In this document: positions 35,732-44,040 of the stretch, one piece after another
How positions within the stretch are numbered: the first letter of the stretch is position 1
How the letters are laid out: every line of letters starts with the position of its first letter
Assembly: GCA_037045455.1 (NCBI GenBank)
Contig: JBAOIN010000016.1
Location: 620,001 to 684,000 of the forward strand
Direction: 5' to 3'
DNA length: 64,000 nt
Source: JADKAV01 sp037045455
GTDB taxonomy: Bacteria; Actinomycetota; Actinomycetes; S36-B12; UBA10799
Program-made: the position numbers and the translations under genes
The notes under the pieces: generated by a model
Databases searched by the model: none
What the model was told of the DNA's origin: nothing
What the model saw: only the letters and a program-made list of their open reading frames with translations

Positions 35732-36923
35732 ATGCGCACCAGCGTCCGTCTGTTCATTGGCGTCGCCGCCGGCGCCCTTGTGGCAGGGGCCGTCGCGCCT
35801 GCCCAAGCCGGCACCACCTGGGGGTCCCCGCAGGAGGTCAGTTCCAAGATCGGCCGCGCGATCTCGCTGTCCAGCGACGGCACCGTCGCCGCCTGGATCC
35901 GCACGAACCGGATGACTGGCAGCGGGCCTGTGCGCACCTCGTACTTCAAGAGCCCGAAGAAGGGCTGGACACCCTCGGCTCCGATTCCGGGGACGGCCGG
36001 AGTCACTGCTTTGCAGGTCAGTTCGGACGGCAAGACCGCATTCATCCAGACGCCGGGTACCGGCCTGCAGTTGTCGCAGCGGACCTCGGGAAACACGTGG
36101 AGCGCAGCCACGACGGTGATTAGCGGCACAAAGTGTGGACGCGGGTGTGATGTCCGCCGATGCGAACACGATCGCCTGGGTCGACTGGACGGGTTCCACG
36201 GACTACCCGGACTACCTCCCGGGTTCGGTGTACGTGGCCACGCGACCGGCCGGCGGTGCGTGGAGTGCCCCGGTGCTGGTCGGCAAAATCTCCAGCGACG
36301 TGCAGTACAACGACATGGTTCCGCTGGCTCTGTCCAGCGATGGTTCCTCGATCGCCTGGATCGGTGAGACGTTCGCGCTGAAGGTGGTCAAGAAGAACGC
36401 GGACGGAACCTGGGCCGCTCCAGTCCTGATCAAGCAGTACGCCGAGGACCCGGCACTGGCGAATCTTGCGTTCAACGCGACCGGCGCCACGCTGATCTGG
36501 AACAGCAACTACACCGAGGGTGTGCTGTACTCCAGCCTCGGGGCCACTGGTTGGAGCCCGGTCGGATACGTCACGAGTGACGACGTTTCCGCCAGCGCCA
36601 TCACGCCCAAGGGGACGGTCGTTGTGTACAACAACGAGGACGACCAGGTCGTCCTGCGCACCTGGAACGGCACGAAGTGGGCCAAGAAGACCGTGATCGG
36701 GTCGGCCGGCAATGCCCAGTTCGCTGTGGTGAACAAGACCATCGCGTGGACCGCCAACAAGTACCAGGGCTCGACGTTGCGCGCCAGCATCTACGCCAAG
36801 GGCAAGTGGCAGCCGAGCACGAAGCGTTCGAGCGCGGCCCAGAGCCCGGCGCTGACGGCCAACGGCATGACGCTGGCCTGGGGGGCGACCTCTAACAAGC
36901 GCACGTACGCCGCCAAGCGCTGA
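35732..36923 (+). CDS. Exported repeat (propeller-like) protein (one frame break)
   Basis: About 396 residues with a signal peptide (MRTSVRLFIGVAAGALVAGAV, cleavage near AQA). The mature protein has repeated strands of the type LSSDGTVAAWIR, VSSDGKTAFIQT, SADANTIAWVDW, LSSDGSSIAWIGE and TANGMTLAWGAT, suggesting a TolB/WD40-like propeller. The frame breaks at about 36134 (one extra base), between SAATTVISGTK and VDAGVMSADANT. ATG 35732 has GGGGAGGAGG upstream. No cell-wall anchor is visible. Function unknown; a strong hairpin follows. Confidence 0.8.
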
Positions 36924-36950
36924 GGTCGGACGCCGGGTGCATCGAGGCGC

Positions 36951-36978
36951 GGCCAGCCTCCGGCCCCGCAGGCTGGCC
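36951..36978 (+). terminator. Perfect 9-bp hairpin after the exported repeat protein
   Basis: GGCCAGCCT (36951-36959), a 10-nt loop, AGGCTGGCC (36970-36978). It is 28 nt after the stop codon and just before the hisE promoter. Confidence 0.8.
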
Positions 36979-36990
36979 AGAGCCGTTTGA

Positions 36991-37017
36991 TTGACAATGG
37001 CGCAGCACCTCTACGCT
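36991..37017 (+). promoter_or_regulatory. Promoter of hisE-hisG
   Basis: Consensus -35 TTGACA (36991-36996) and -10 TACGCT (37012-37017), 15 bp apart. The -10 box is 6 nt before the GTG of hisE, so the transcript is probably leaderless. Confidence 0.65.
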
Positions 37018-37023
37018 GGGCGT

Positions 37024-37287
37024 GTGAAGTCCTTCGATGAACTCTGGACCGAGTTGTCCACCCGGGTCGCGACCGAGGACCCCCATTCGGGGACCGTCAA
37101 ACTCGTGAACGCCGGGGTGCACGAGGTCGGCAAGAAACTGGTCGAGGAGGCCGCCGAAGCCTGGATGGCTGCAGAGCACGAGTCGAAGGAGCGGGCCGCG
37201 GAGGAACTGTCGCAATTGCTGTACCACGCGCAAGTCATGATGCTCGCCCTCGGCCTCACGCCCAAGGATGTGGGAGAGTTCCTGTGA
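37024..37287 (+). CDS. hisE: Phosphoribosyl-ATP diphosphatase
   Basis: An 87-residue enzyme of histidine synthesis, step two, as a stand-alone HisE (not fused to HisI). It begins VKSFDELWTELSTRV, with the family core VHEVGKKLVEEAAEAWMAAEHES and AEELSQLLYHAQVMMLALG. The GTG at 37024 fits the promoter spacing and family N-termini better than the upstream ATG. It overlaps hisG (GTGA). Confidence 0.93.
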   Translation: MKSFDELWTELSTRVATEDPHSGTVKLVNAGVHEVGKKLVEEAAEAWMAAEHESKERAAEELSQLLYHAQVMMLALGLTPKDVGEFL

Positions 37288-38123
37288 CCCTGCGGGTCGC
37301 CGTTCCGAACAAGGGGCAACTCAGCGAACCGGCGCGCGCCATGTTGCGCGAGGCCGGGTATCTGCGCAGCGCCGGCCAGCGCGAACTGATGGTCAACGAC
37401 CCGGACAACGACGTCGACTTCTACTTTCTGCGGCCCAAGGACATCGCCACGTACGTGGGACAGGGCACGCTCGACCTCGGGATCTGCGGTCGGGACATGC
37501 TCGTCGACTCCGGCGCTCCGGTCGCGGAAGTGATCGAACTCGGCTTCGGCCACTCGACGTTCCGGCTGGCGGCGGGTACAGGCACCACCAGCGTGGATGG
37601 CAAGCGCATCGCAACGTCCTACCCGGGACTCCTGCGGGACTGGCTGGAGCGGACCGGGACCGAGGCCACGTTGGTGCGTCTGGACGGGGCCGTTGAGAAC
37701 GCCGTAGGGCTGGGCGTCGCGGATGCGGTTGCAGACGTCGTGGACACCGGCAACACGTTGCGACAGGCCGGATTGACCGTGCTGGGCGAGCCGCTGCTGG
37801 TCAGCCAGGCGCTGCTCGTTCGACCAGCCGGGAACGGTGATCCCGATGCGAAAGAACAGACTTTCGTGCGCCGGCTGCAGGGAGTCATCGTCGCCCGCGC
37901 CTACGTCATGGTCGAGTACGACATTTCGCAGGATCTGCTGGAAGCGGCCTCCGCGATCACCCCGGGACTCGAGTCGCCGACCGTCGCGCCGCTGAGCAAG
38001 CCCGGCTGGTTCGCCGTCCGTGCGATGGTGGAGCGCGCCAGCGTGCACCAGGTGATGGACGAGCTGTTCGAACTCGGCGCCCGAGCGATCCTGGTCACCG
38101 ACATCCACGCCTGCCGGCTATGA
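37284..38123 (+). CDS. hisG: ATP phosphoribosyltransferase (long form)
   Basis: A 279-residue first enzyme of histidine synthesis. It has the catalytic domains (LRVAVPNKGQLSEPARAML, GTLDLGICGRDMLVD) and a C-terminal regulatory domain (TPGLESPTVAPLSKPGWFAVRAMV), so it is the long, histidine-inhibited form that does not need HisZ. The start overlaps hisE and the stop overlaps the carboxyltransferase gene. Confidence 0.96.
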   Translation: MTLRVAVPNKGQLSEPARAMLREAGYLRSAGQRELMVNDPDNDVDFYFLRPKDIATYVGQGTLDLGICGRDMLVDSGAPVAEVIELGFGHSTFRLAAGTGTTSVDGKRIATSYPGLLRDWLERTGTEATLVRLDGAVENAVGLGVADAVADVVDTGNTLRQAGLTVLGEPLLVSQALLVRPAGNGDPDAKEQTFVRRLQGVIVARAYVMVEYDISQDLLEAASAITPGLESPTVAPLSKPGWFAVRAMVERASVHQVMDELFELGARAILVTDIHACRL

Positions 38124-39472
38124 CCAGCCTGCCCGAGACCCTCGATGCCCTGCTCGACCCCGGCAGCGAGTTGGTCGCATTCGACTCCCAATTCCCCTGG
38201 GACGACGACGACTACTTCCAGACCCTGTCCCGAGCGCGGGGACGCAGCGGCGTCGACGAGAGTGTGCTGGTGCTGCGGGCACGGATCGCCGGTCACCCGG
38301 TTGTGGTCATCGGTGGTGAGTTCGCCTTCCTCGCCGGCTCGATCGGGCAGGCAGCAGCCGACCGCGTTGTCATGGGTTATCTGCACGCGACCGCGGAACG
38401 CCTGCCCGTCATCACGTTGCCGACGTCCGGCGGCACTCGGATGCAGGAGGGCACGGCAGCGTTCTTCCGGATGACCGACATCGCCCGCGTGGCCGGCGAA
38501 CATCGCGCAACGGGCGCGCCCCGGATCGGCTGGCTGCGCAACCCGACGACCGGCGGTGTCATGGCCACGTGGGGTTCTTACGCGGACGTGACGGCAGCCG
38601 AACCCGGGGCCCTGCTGGGATTCCTCGGCCCGCGGGTGTACGAGGCGTTGCACGAGCGGCCTTTCCCGGAGGGCGTACAGACCTCCGAAAACCTGGCACG
38701 GGTGGGCGTTATCGACGACGTGGTGGCGTTGCCGGATCTGTACGCCTGGGTCCGCGGCATCCTCGATGTGACCAACGGCCGGGACGAGCACCTGCCCGTC
38801 CAGCCACCCGGTGACGGCGGAGTGGTCGATGCCTGGGAGGCGGTCGAACGCACGCGTGGGCCCCGCCCCGGCCCGGATACGGTCCTGGACCTCCTGACGA
38901 GCCGAACGGAGTTGCACGGAACCGGCGCTGGGGAGAACGGTCGCGGCATCCGGGTCTGCCTGGGTCGCCTGCGCGGTCGGCGGGTTGTGGTGATTGCGCA
39001 GACCCGGCAAGAGGTGACCCCCGGCGACTTGCGCTTCGCCCGCCGCGGCTTGCACCTCGCGCAGCGGTGGGGCGTCCCGGTTGTGACTCTGATCGACACC
39101 CCCGGGGGTGAGTTGTCGGTGGCCGCCGAGGAAGGCGCCATGGCCGGTGAGATCGCGCGCACGTTGCAGGACCTGACCGCGCTGACGGTGCCCAGCGTGT
39201 CCTGCATCATGGGTCAGGGTTGTGGGGGAGCGGCGCTCGCGTTGATCCCGGCAAAGACGCGGTTGTGTCTGGAGAACGGTTGGGTGTCCCCGCTGCCGCC
39301 GGAAGGAGCGTCCGTGATCAGTCATCGCACGCCCGACCGCGCGGCGGAGATGGCGCGCCAACAGGGCGTTGGGGCAACGAGTCTGCTGGCCGCCGGAGTC
39401 ATCGACCGGGTGCTGGCCGAAGGTCCCGACCTCGCCGAGACCGTGGCCGATGCCGTGGCTGCTGCGCTATGA
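38120..39472 (+). CDS. Fused acyl-CoA carboxyltransferase (AccDA-like)
   Basis: A 450-residue protein with both halves of a biotin-dependent carboxyltransferase. The N-terminal beta-like half has TLPTSGGTRMQEGTAAFF. The alpha-like half has TLIDTPGGELSVAAEEGAMAGEIARTLQDL and IMGQGCGGAALAL. No Cys4 zinc finger of AccD type is present. It should transfer CO2 from carboxybiotin to acetyl- or another acyl-CoA. No biotin carboxylase lies in the window. It overlaps hisG and the SseB gene by ATGA, although neither is functionally related. Confidence 0.88.
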   Translation: MTSLPETLDALLDPGSELVAFDSQFPWDDDDYFQTLSRARGRSGVDESVLVLRARIAGHPVVVIGGEFAFLAGSIGQAAADRVVMGYLHATAERLPVITLPTSGGTRMQEGTAAFFRMTDIARVAGEHRATGAPRIGWLRNPTTGGVMATWGSYADVTAAEPGALLGFLGPRVYEALHERPFPEGVQTSENLARVGVIDDVVALPDLYAWVRGILDVTNGRDEHLPVQPPGDGGVVDAWEAVERTRGPRPGPDTVLDLLTSRTELHGTGAGENGRGIRVCLGRLRGRRVVVIAQTRQEVTPGDLRFARRGLHLAQRWGVPVVTLIDTPGGELSVAAEEGAMAGEIARTLQDLTALTVPSVSCIMGQGCGGAALALIPAKTRLCLENGWVSPLPPEGASVISHRTPDRAAEMARQQGVGATSLLAAGVIDRVLAEGPDLAETVADAVAAAL

Positions 39473-40167
39473 ACGACGGATGGCAACGGGCGACGAAGTT
39501 CCAGAATGACACTGGGCAGGCCGACCTGGCCTTGCGCGAGTTGCTGGGTGATCCGGAGACGTACGCCGCACAACGCGCAATCGTCGAATCGGTCCGCACC
39601 GGGCGGCTGCTGATCGCGGCCGTGCAGGCCGATGTCCCGGCGTGTGACGACCACGACGGGCACGACCACGAGCATGAACACGAACATCAGCCCGGGATGG
39701 ATCGCATGGGCACCGCGATTCTCACGGATACCTCCGGCCGACGGGCCTTGCTCTGCTTCACGGGAGTGGACTCCCTGACCACTTGGCGCGCGGACGCCCG
39801 ACCGGTTCCGGTGACCGGGGTCGAGGCGGCCCAGGCCGCTCTGCAGGAGGACTGCTCGGCGCTGCTGATCGACGTCGCGGGCCCCATCCGCTACGCGATT
39901 GCGGGCACCGGCTTGTGGGCGCTGGCCGGCGGCGGACGGTGGGTGCACCCCTTGCAGGAACCCGAGGTCGCGCACGTGCTGGACGAGACCCTGACACAAA
40001 GCAGTCTGTCGGGCCGCTTCCGCGTCGATCCCTCCACAGTGGACGGCGTGGCGCTGGAACTGCAAACCGACGACGCCGCAGCGGCCAAGACCCTCGCATC
40101 TCAGATCGGGGAGCTCCCGGCAGTCCGGGCGCGGGTCAGTTCGCTGGAGGTGCGACTGGTCCGGTGA
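39469..40167 (+). CDS. SseB family protein with His-rich segment
   Basis: 232 residues with an SseB N-terminal-type domain (FTGVDSLTTWRADARPVPVTGVEAAQAALQ, LLIDVAGPIRYAIAG). A His/Asp-rich insert, DDHDGHDHEHEHEHQPG, at about residues 61-77 could bind metal. SseB-like proteins are common near infC in actinobacteria, with unclear function. Its 3' end overlaps the convergent DUF1844 gene by 32 nt. Confidence 0.85.
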   Translation: MNDGWQRATKFQNDTGQADLALRELLGDPETYAAQRAIVESVRTGRLLIAAVQADVPACDDHDGHDHEHEHEHQPGMDRMGTAILTDTSGRRALLCFTGVDSLTTWRADARPVPVTGVEAAQAALQEDCSALLIDVAGPIRYAIAGTGLWALAGGGRWVHPLQEPEVAHVLDETLTQSSLSGRFRVDPSTVDGVALELQTDDAAAAKTLASQIGELPAVRARVSSLEVRLVR

Positions 40168-40468
40168 ACTTCTCTCCGGGTCCCTTGCCAGGCTCGTCCG
40201 GCACGATCGACGCCTCCCGGAAGGCCAGTTGCAGCGAGCGCAGGCCGTCCCGCAGTGGTTTGCCGTGGAACGTCCCGATGTACGGCGTGGCGGCCATGAG
40301 CAAACCCGCCAACGACTCGATCAACGTCCGCGCCTCGTCGAGGTCGGCTTCCTCCGGATCCTCGCCGAGCCCGCACTTCACGGCTGCCGCAGTCATCAGG
40401 TGCACTGCAACCGTTGAGACGACTTCGACAGCGGGGACCTCGGCGATCTCGCGGGCTTCCTCGGTCAT
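40136..40468 (-). CDS. DUF1844 family protein
   Basis: 110 residues. The core VVSTVAVHLMTAAAVKCGLGE and DEARTLIESLAGLLMAATPYIGTFHGKPLRDGLRSLQLAFREAS matches DUF1844. In actinobacteria this gene commonly neighbours infC. Cytoplasmic, function unknown. Confidence 0.9.
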   Translation of the reverse strand: MTEEAREIAEVPAVEVVSTVAVHLMTAAAVKCGLGEDPEEADLDEARTLIESLAGLLMAATPYIGTFHGKPLRDGLRSLQLAFREASIVPDEPGKGPGEKFTGPVAPPAN

Positions 40469-40487
40469 GCCATCAGCATTTCATGGC

Positions 40488-40493
40488 TAGGCT
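40488..40493 (+). promoter_or_regulatory. -10 box of the phosphotransferase gene (leaderless)
   Basis: TAGGCT lies 6 nt before the ATG at 40500. Confidence 0.5.
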
Positions 40494-40499
40494 CCGGGC

Positions 40500-41552
40500 A
40501 TGCGCAGAGAGGACGTGGTAGCCGGGCTGCGCGAGATGTTCGGGGTCGAACCGGAACTCGACGAGCCCACAAGCCAGCCTTGGGCCGCAGTCAAGTACGG
40601 CACCGAGGGGCTCAATGGGGTCGTCCGCGCCCGAGTGGGGGACCGCAGCGTCATCGTGAAGCTCAACCCAGAACGGGGGATAGGGCAGACCCTGATCCCG
40701 TGGATCGTGCAGGAGTACGGCATCTCGCTGCCGCGTCCGTACTCGAGCTTCGAAGCCGCTGCCGTCACCTCCAACACCGGCGAGCGCGAACGCGCGGCTT
40801 ACAGCTTGCACGCGTTACGGGACGTTCTGCCGCAGGAACTTGGCCGCTTCGGCACGGCGCTGGTCCTGGAGGACCTCGGTGAGATCGACGGACTCGACCC
40901 GAGCGGTGCCATCGCCCGCTGGTCCACTGACCGGATCGAGCAGGCGCTGGTGGGCGCTGCGGCGTTCCACGCCGCCACCCGTGGCCGCGATTTCCCGTGG
41001 ACCGTGCAGCGCCCGAGCACGGCGACCATATGGGCTGACCGGGAATTGTGGCTCGCGCAACTGGACGATGCCGCAGCCCGCTTCCCCGACATCGTCACGC
41101 CGGAAGTCCACACCACCCGCCGCCGCACCATCGACACCATCCAGAACTGGCACCCGGCCAAAGACGCGATGCCGGCGACACTGGTGCACAACGACTACAA
41201 CCAGCGCAACGTCGGCTTCCGTGACTCCGGCGACCTCGTCGTCCTCGATTGGGAACTTGCCCGGGTCGACACTCCACAGCGCGACGTCGTTGAGTTGCTG
41301 ACCTTCACCCTCGACGCGCACACGCAGGTCGACGAACTGCTGCATCTGCTCGCCGTTCACTGGCAAGCACTGGCCGACAACGGCCTCGAGGTCGACCCAG
41401 ACACCTACGCCCGAGCCGCAGCTGCGGAGTTCCGGGTGCAGTCGTTCGACCGAGTCGGGATGCAACTTCTGTTCGGCGCCGCGTTCGACTTGCCGTACCT
41501 GAAGCGCATCAACCGCACTGTCGACCAGTTGGTCGCGTTGACGCAGGAGTAG
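40500..41552 (+). CDS. Aminoglycoside phosphotransferase-fold protein
   Basis: 350 residues of the APH/choline-kinase-like fold. The catalytic loop is TLVHNDYNQRNVGFRDSG (HxDxxxxN) and the metal-binding Asp is in LVVLDWELARVDTPQRDV. The ATP-binding Lys is probably in SVIVKLNPE. The substrate cannot be inferred, and no resistance gene context is present. Confidence 0.88.
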   Translation: MRREDVVAGLREMFGVEPELDEPTSQPWAAVKYGTEGLNGVVRARVGDRSVIVKLNPERGIGQTLIPWIVQEYGISLPRPYSSFEAAAVTSNTGERERAAYSLHALRDVLPQELGRFGTALVLEDLGEIDGLDPSGAIARWSTDRIEQALVGAAAFHAATRGRDFPWTVQRPSTATIWADRELWLAQLDDAAARFPDIVTPEVHTTRRRTIDTIQNWHPAKDAMPATLVHNDYNQRNVGFRDSGDLVVLDWELARVDTPQRDVVELLTFTLDAHTQVDELLHLLAVHWQALADNGLEVDPDTYARAAAAEFRVQSFDRVGMQLLFGAAFDLPYLKRINRTVDQLVALTQE

Positions 41553-41568
41553 CCCGGCGGCCGCTGGA

Positions 41569-41574
41569 TACCGT
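41569..41574 (+). promoter_or_regulatory. -10 box of the small gene at 41581 (leaderless)
   Basis: TACCGT lies 6 nt before the ATG at 41581. Confidence 0.45.
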
Positions 41575-41580
41575 TGTTCC

Positions 41581-41889
41581 ATGACCGACTGGGCAGCCCT
41601 GGTGGCGCAGACGCAGCAGGACAACCCCCATCTGGAACCGAACCTGCACGACCTGCTGCCGCTGATCCGCGATGCGGACGCCGAAGTGCGCCGCCGGGGC
41701 ATGCCCTATCCCGGGACCCTGCGCTGCATCGTCACGATCTGCGCCAAAGCCGACTCCGAACTGGTCCCCGCACTGAGCGAGAACGAGACGCCAGTTCCGC
41801 AAACCGCTGACGATCTGCTTGCTGTCTACGCCGGCGGCAACTGGCGCGCCCTCGGGCTGGCCGCCGCAGCGTGGCTGCAGGCCAGTTGA
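41581..41889 (+). CDS. Hypothetical protein
   Basis: 102 residues, MTDWAALVAQTQQDNPHLEPNL to AAWLQAS. It is mostly helical and soluble. The segment VRRRGMPYPGTLRCIVTICAKA is the most distinctive part. I do not recognise the family. It is followed at once by the infC leader. Confidence 0.65.
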   Translation: MTDWAALVAQTQQDNPHLEPNLHDLLPLIRDADAEVRRRGMPYPGTLRCIVTICAKADSELVPALSENETPVPQTADDLLAVYAGGNWRALGLAAAAWLQAS

Positions 41890-41922
41890 TCCTGCCTGCT
41901 ACCCTTGAGAAGTCCTGTGCAA

Positions 41923-41989
41923 GTGGAACGAACCGTTCCCACCTCCCGTGCCTAGAGCACGGTGGTCAACGGGTACCTGATTCTCAGGT
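41923..41989 (+). promoter_or_regulatory. Three-hairpin leader of infC-rpmI-rplT
   Basis: Three consecutive stems precede infC: GTGGAACG with CGTTCCCAC (41923-41942), CCGTGC with GCACGG (41946-41962) and ACCTGA with TCAGGT (41975-41989). Autoregulatory leaders binding IF3 or L20 are known for this operon in other bacteria. That this one works so is inferred. Confidence 0.6.
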
Positions 41990-42030
41990 GCGCCTTTCCG
42001 CTTGCCGCACGTGCAACAAGGAGGCGCCAC

Positions 42031-42573
42031 ATCAGCGAAGAACCACGCGTCAACGACCGCATCCGGGTGCCGGAGGTCCGTTTGGTCGGACCCAACGGCG
42101 AGCAGGTCGGCATCGTCCGAGTGGAAGATGCTCTGCGACTGGCAGCGGAATCAGACCTCGACCTCGTCGAAGTCGCCCCGATGGCCAAGCCACCGGTGTG
42201 CAAGCTCATGGATTACGGCAAGTACAAGTACGAGACCGCCCAGAAGGCTCGTGAGGCTCGCCGGAACCAGACCCACACCGTCATCAAAGAGATGAAGCTT
42301 CGGCCCAAGATTGACAAGCACGATTACGAGACCAAGAAGGGTCACATCGAGCGGTTCCTGGGGCAGGGCGACAAGGTCAAGGTCACCATCATGTTCCGCG
42401 GTCGTGAGCAGTCCCGCCCCGAGCTGGGGTTCCGACTGTTGACCCGGTTGGCCGAGGACGTTGAAGAGTTGGGATTCGTGGAGGCGGCGCCGAAGCAGGA
42501 TGGCCGCAACATGATCATGGTGCTCGCACCTCACCGGAAGAAGACCGCCGGCGCCCGCGAGCAGCAGCAATAA
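42031..42573 (+). CDS. infC: Translation initiation factor IF-3 (AUC start)
   Basis: 180 residues with N-domain NDRIRVPEVRLVGPNGEQVGIV, linker and C-domain IKEMKLRPKIDKHDYETKKGHIERFL. The protein homology begins at ISEEPRVNDRIRV. The only codon with a good ribosome site there is ATC at 42031, with AAGGAGG (42018-42024) 6 nt upstream. The nearest in-frame ATG (41962) lies inside the leader hairpins. Non-canonical AUU/AUC/AUA starts in infC are established in other bacteria and let IF3 repress its own translation. Confidence 0.95.
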   Translation: MSEEPRVNDRIRVPEVRLVGPNGEQVGIVRVEDALRLAAESDLDLVEVAPMAKPPVCKLMDYGKYKYETAQKAREARRNQTHTVIKEMKLRPKIDKHDYETKKGHIERFLGQGDKVKVTIMFRGREQSRPELGFRLLTRLAEDVEELGFVEAAPKQDGRNMIMVLAPHRKKTAGAREQQQ

Positions 42574-42589
42574 CAGGAGAGATACGAAG

Positions 42590-42787
42590 ATGCCGAAGAT
42601 GAAGACCCACAGCGGCGCCAAAAAGCGCATGCGAAAAACGGGCCGCGGCAAGATCATGCGCGAGCAGGCGAACAACCAGCACATGTACGAGCAGAAGAGT
42701 TCACGCCGTAAGCGCCGCCTGCGCCGCGACCAGGTACTGAGCCCTGGGGACACCAAGATCGCCAAGCGCCTACTGGGCGAGCGCTGA
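42590..42787 (+). CDS. rpmI: 50S ribosomal protein L35
   Basis: 65 residues, MPKMKTHSGAKKRMRKTGRG onward, highly basic and of normal length. ATG with AGGAGAG upstream. The middle gene of infC-rpmI-rplT. Confidence 0.98.
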   Translation: MPKMKTHSGAKKRMRKTGRGKIMREQANNQHMYEQKSSRRKRRLRRDQVLSPGDTKIAKRLLGER

Positions 42788-42800
42788 GGAGGACTGACCC

Positions 42801-43166
42801 ATGGCACGAGTGAAGCGCGCAGTAAACGCGCAGAAGAAGCGTCGTAGCACCCTCGACAAGGCCAGCGGCTACCGCGGCCAGCGCTCCCGGCTGTACCGCA
42901 AGGCCAAGGAGCAGATCACGCACTCCGGTGTGTACGCCTACGATCACCGCAAGGACCGCAAGGGTGATTTCCGTCGCCTGTGGATCCAGCGGATCAATGC
43001 CGCCGCCCGCGCAAACGGCATGACGTACAACCGATTCATCCAGGGTCTGCGGCTGGCGGGCGTCGACATCGACCGCCGCATGCTGGCCGACCTCGCCGTC
43101 AACGACGAGAAGGCCTTCGCCACGCTGGTCGAGACCGCCAAGGCGGCTCTGCCTTCCGCAGCCTGA
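42801..43166 (+). CDS. rplT: 50S ribosomal protein L20
   Basis: 121 residues, MARVKRAVNAQKKRRSTLDKA with the basic N-terminal arm, then the globular part with RLWIQRINAAARANGMTYN and the conserved RKMLAD-like RRMLADLAV. ATG with GAGGA upstream. Confidence 0.98.
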   Translation: MARVKRAVNAQKKRRSTLDKASGYRGQRSRLYRKAKEQITHSGVYAYDHRKDRKGDFRRLWIQRINAAARANGMTYNRFIQGLRLAGVDIDRRMLADLAVNDEKAFATLVETAKAALPSAA

Positions 43167-43170
43167 CCTG

Positions 43171-43905
43171 ATGCCCTCGGACGGCCCGACCTCGGTCACC
43201 AGCGACCGGGTGCGGGCCGTTCGTCGGCTCTGGACGCGCAAGCATCGCCAGAAGTCCGGGCGTTTCGTGGCCGAAGGTCCGCAGGCCGTGCGGGAAGCGC
43301 TGGCGGCCGGCGTGGTCGAGGTGCTCTACAGCGTTGAGCCCCGCGACGGTGCCGTCGTGGTGCCCCCCGAGGTGCTCGCCGCGATGTCCGAGACCGTCAC
43401 CCCGCAGGGCGTGCTGGCAGTCTGCCGATTTCTGCCCTTCGAGCCGTCGATGGACCCGCAGCTCATCGTCGTCCTGCACGACGTGCGCGACCCGGGCAAC
43501 GCCGGCACCATCCTGCGCACGGCTGACGCCGCGGGGGCCGACGCCGTGTACTTCACCGGCGACTCGGTTGACCCCTACAACGGCAAGTGTGTGCGCAGCA
43601 CCGCTGGTTCGTTGTTCCACATCCCCTTCACCTCCTGCGACCTGGCCGACGTTCCGACGCAGGGCATGCAGGTACTCGCCACGTCGGGCGCGGGGAAGCG
43701 CGACCTACGTGACGTTGACCTCACTCAGCCCATCGCCTGGGTGTTCGGCAACGAGGCGCACGGTTTGCCGGACCTTGGTCTGCCCACTGTCTCCATCCCG
43801 ATCTTCGGGCAGGCCGAATCGCTCAACCTCGCCTCGGCCGCGGCCGTGTGTCTTTACGCGAGTGCCTTGGCTCAGAGCCAAAGGCCCGGTCGCCCCAACC
43901 TTTGA
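43171..43905 (+). CDS. SpoU/TrmH family RNA methyltransferase
   Basis: A 244-residue SPOUT RNA 2'-O-methyltransferase. An N-terminal substrate-binding domain (RRLWTRKHRQKSGRFVAEGPQAVREAL) precedes SAM-binding motifs VVLHDVRDPGNAGTILRTADAAG, WVFGNEAHGL and IPIFGQAESLNLASAAAVCLY. In many actinobacteria this gene lies between rplT and pheS. Here pheS is 7.5 kb away. Confidence 0.94.
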   Translation: MPSDGPTSVTSDRVRAVRRLWTRKHRQKSGRFVAEGPQAVREALAAGVVEVLYSVEPRDGAVVVPPEVLAAMSETVTPQGVLAVCRFLPFEPSMDPQLIVVLHDVRDPGNAGTILRTADAAGADAVYFTGDSVDPYNGKCVRSTAGSLFHIPFTSCDLADVPTQGMQVLATSGAGKRDLRDVDLTQPIAWVFGNEAHGLPDLGLPTVSIPIFGQAESLNLASAAAVCLYASALAQSQRPGRPNL

Positions 43906-44040
43906 AGGACGCCAAGATCGCTTCAGCGCTATTGTGTTGGCATCGGAGAGGTCTTATGGGGGGCCAATGCTGTGCGTCTTGCTCTGGAATGATCGCCGTT
44001 CGTCTGGGTTCTGTGAGGACACGACTCTGAGCGTGACGTC

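Noticed and set aside
41962..42030. ATG at 41962 as the infC start
   Set aside because: It lies at the end of a leader hairpin, has no ribosome site, and adds 23 residues absent from IF-3. The ATC at 42031 has an ideal AAGGAGG.
43848..44040. Small open frames between trmH and the first exported paralogue
   Set aside because: Short, without ribosome sites and without protein-like composition.
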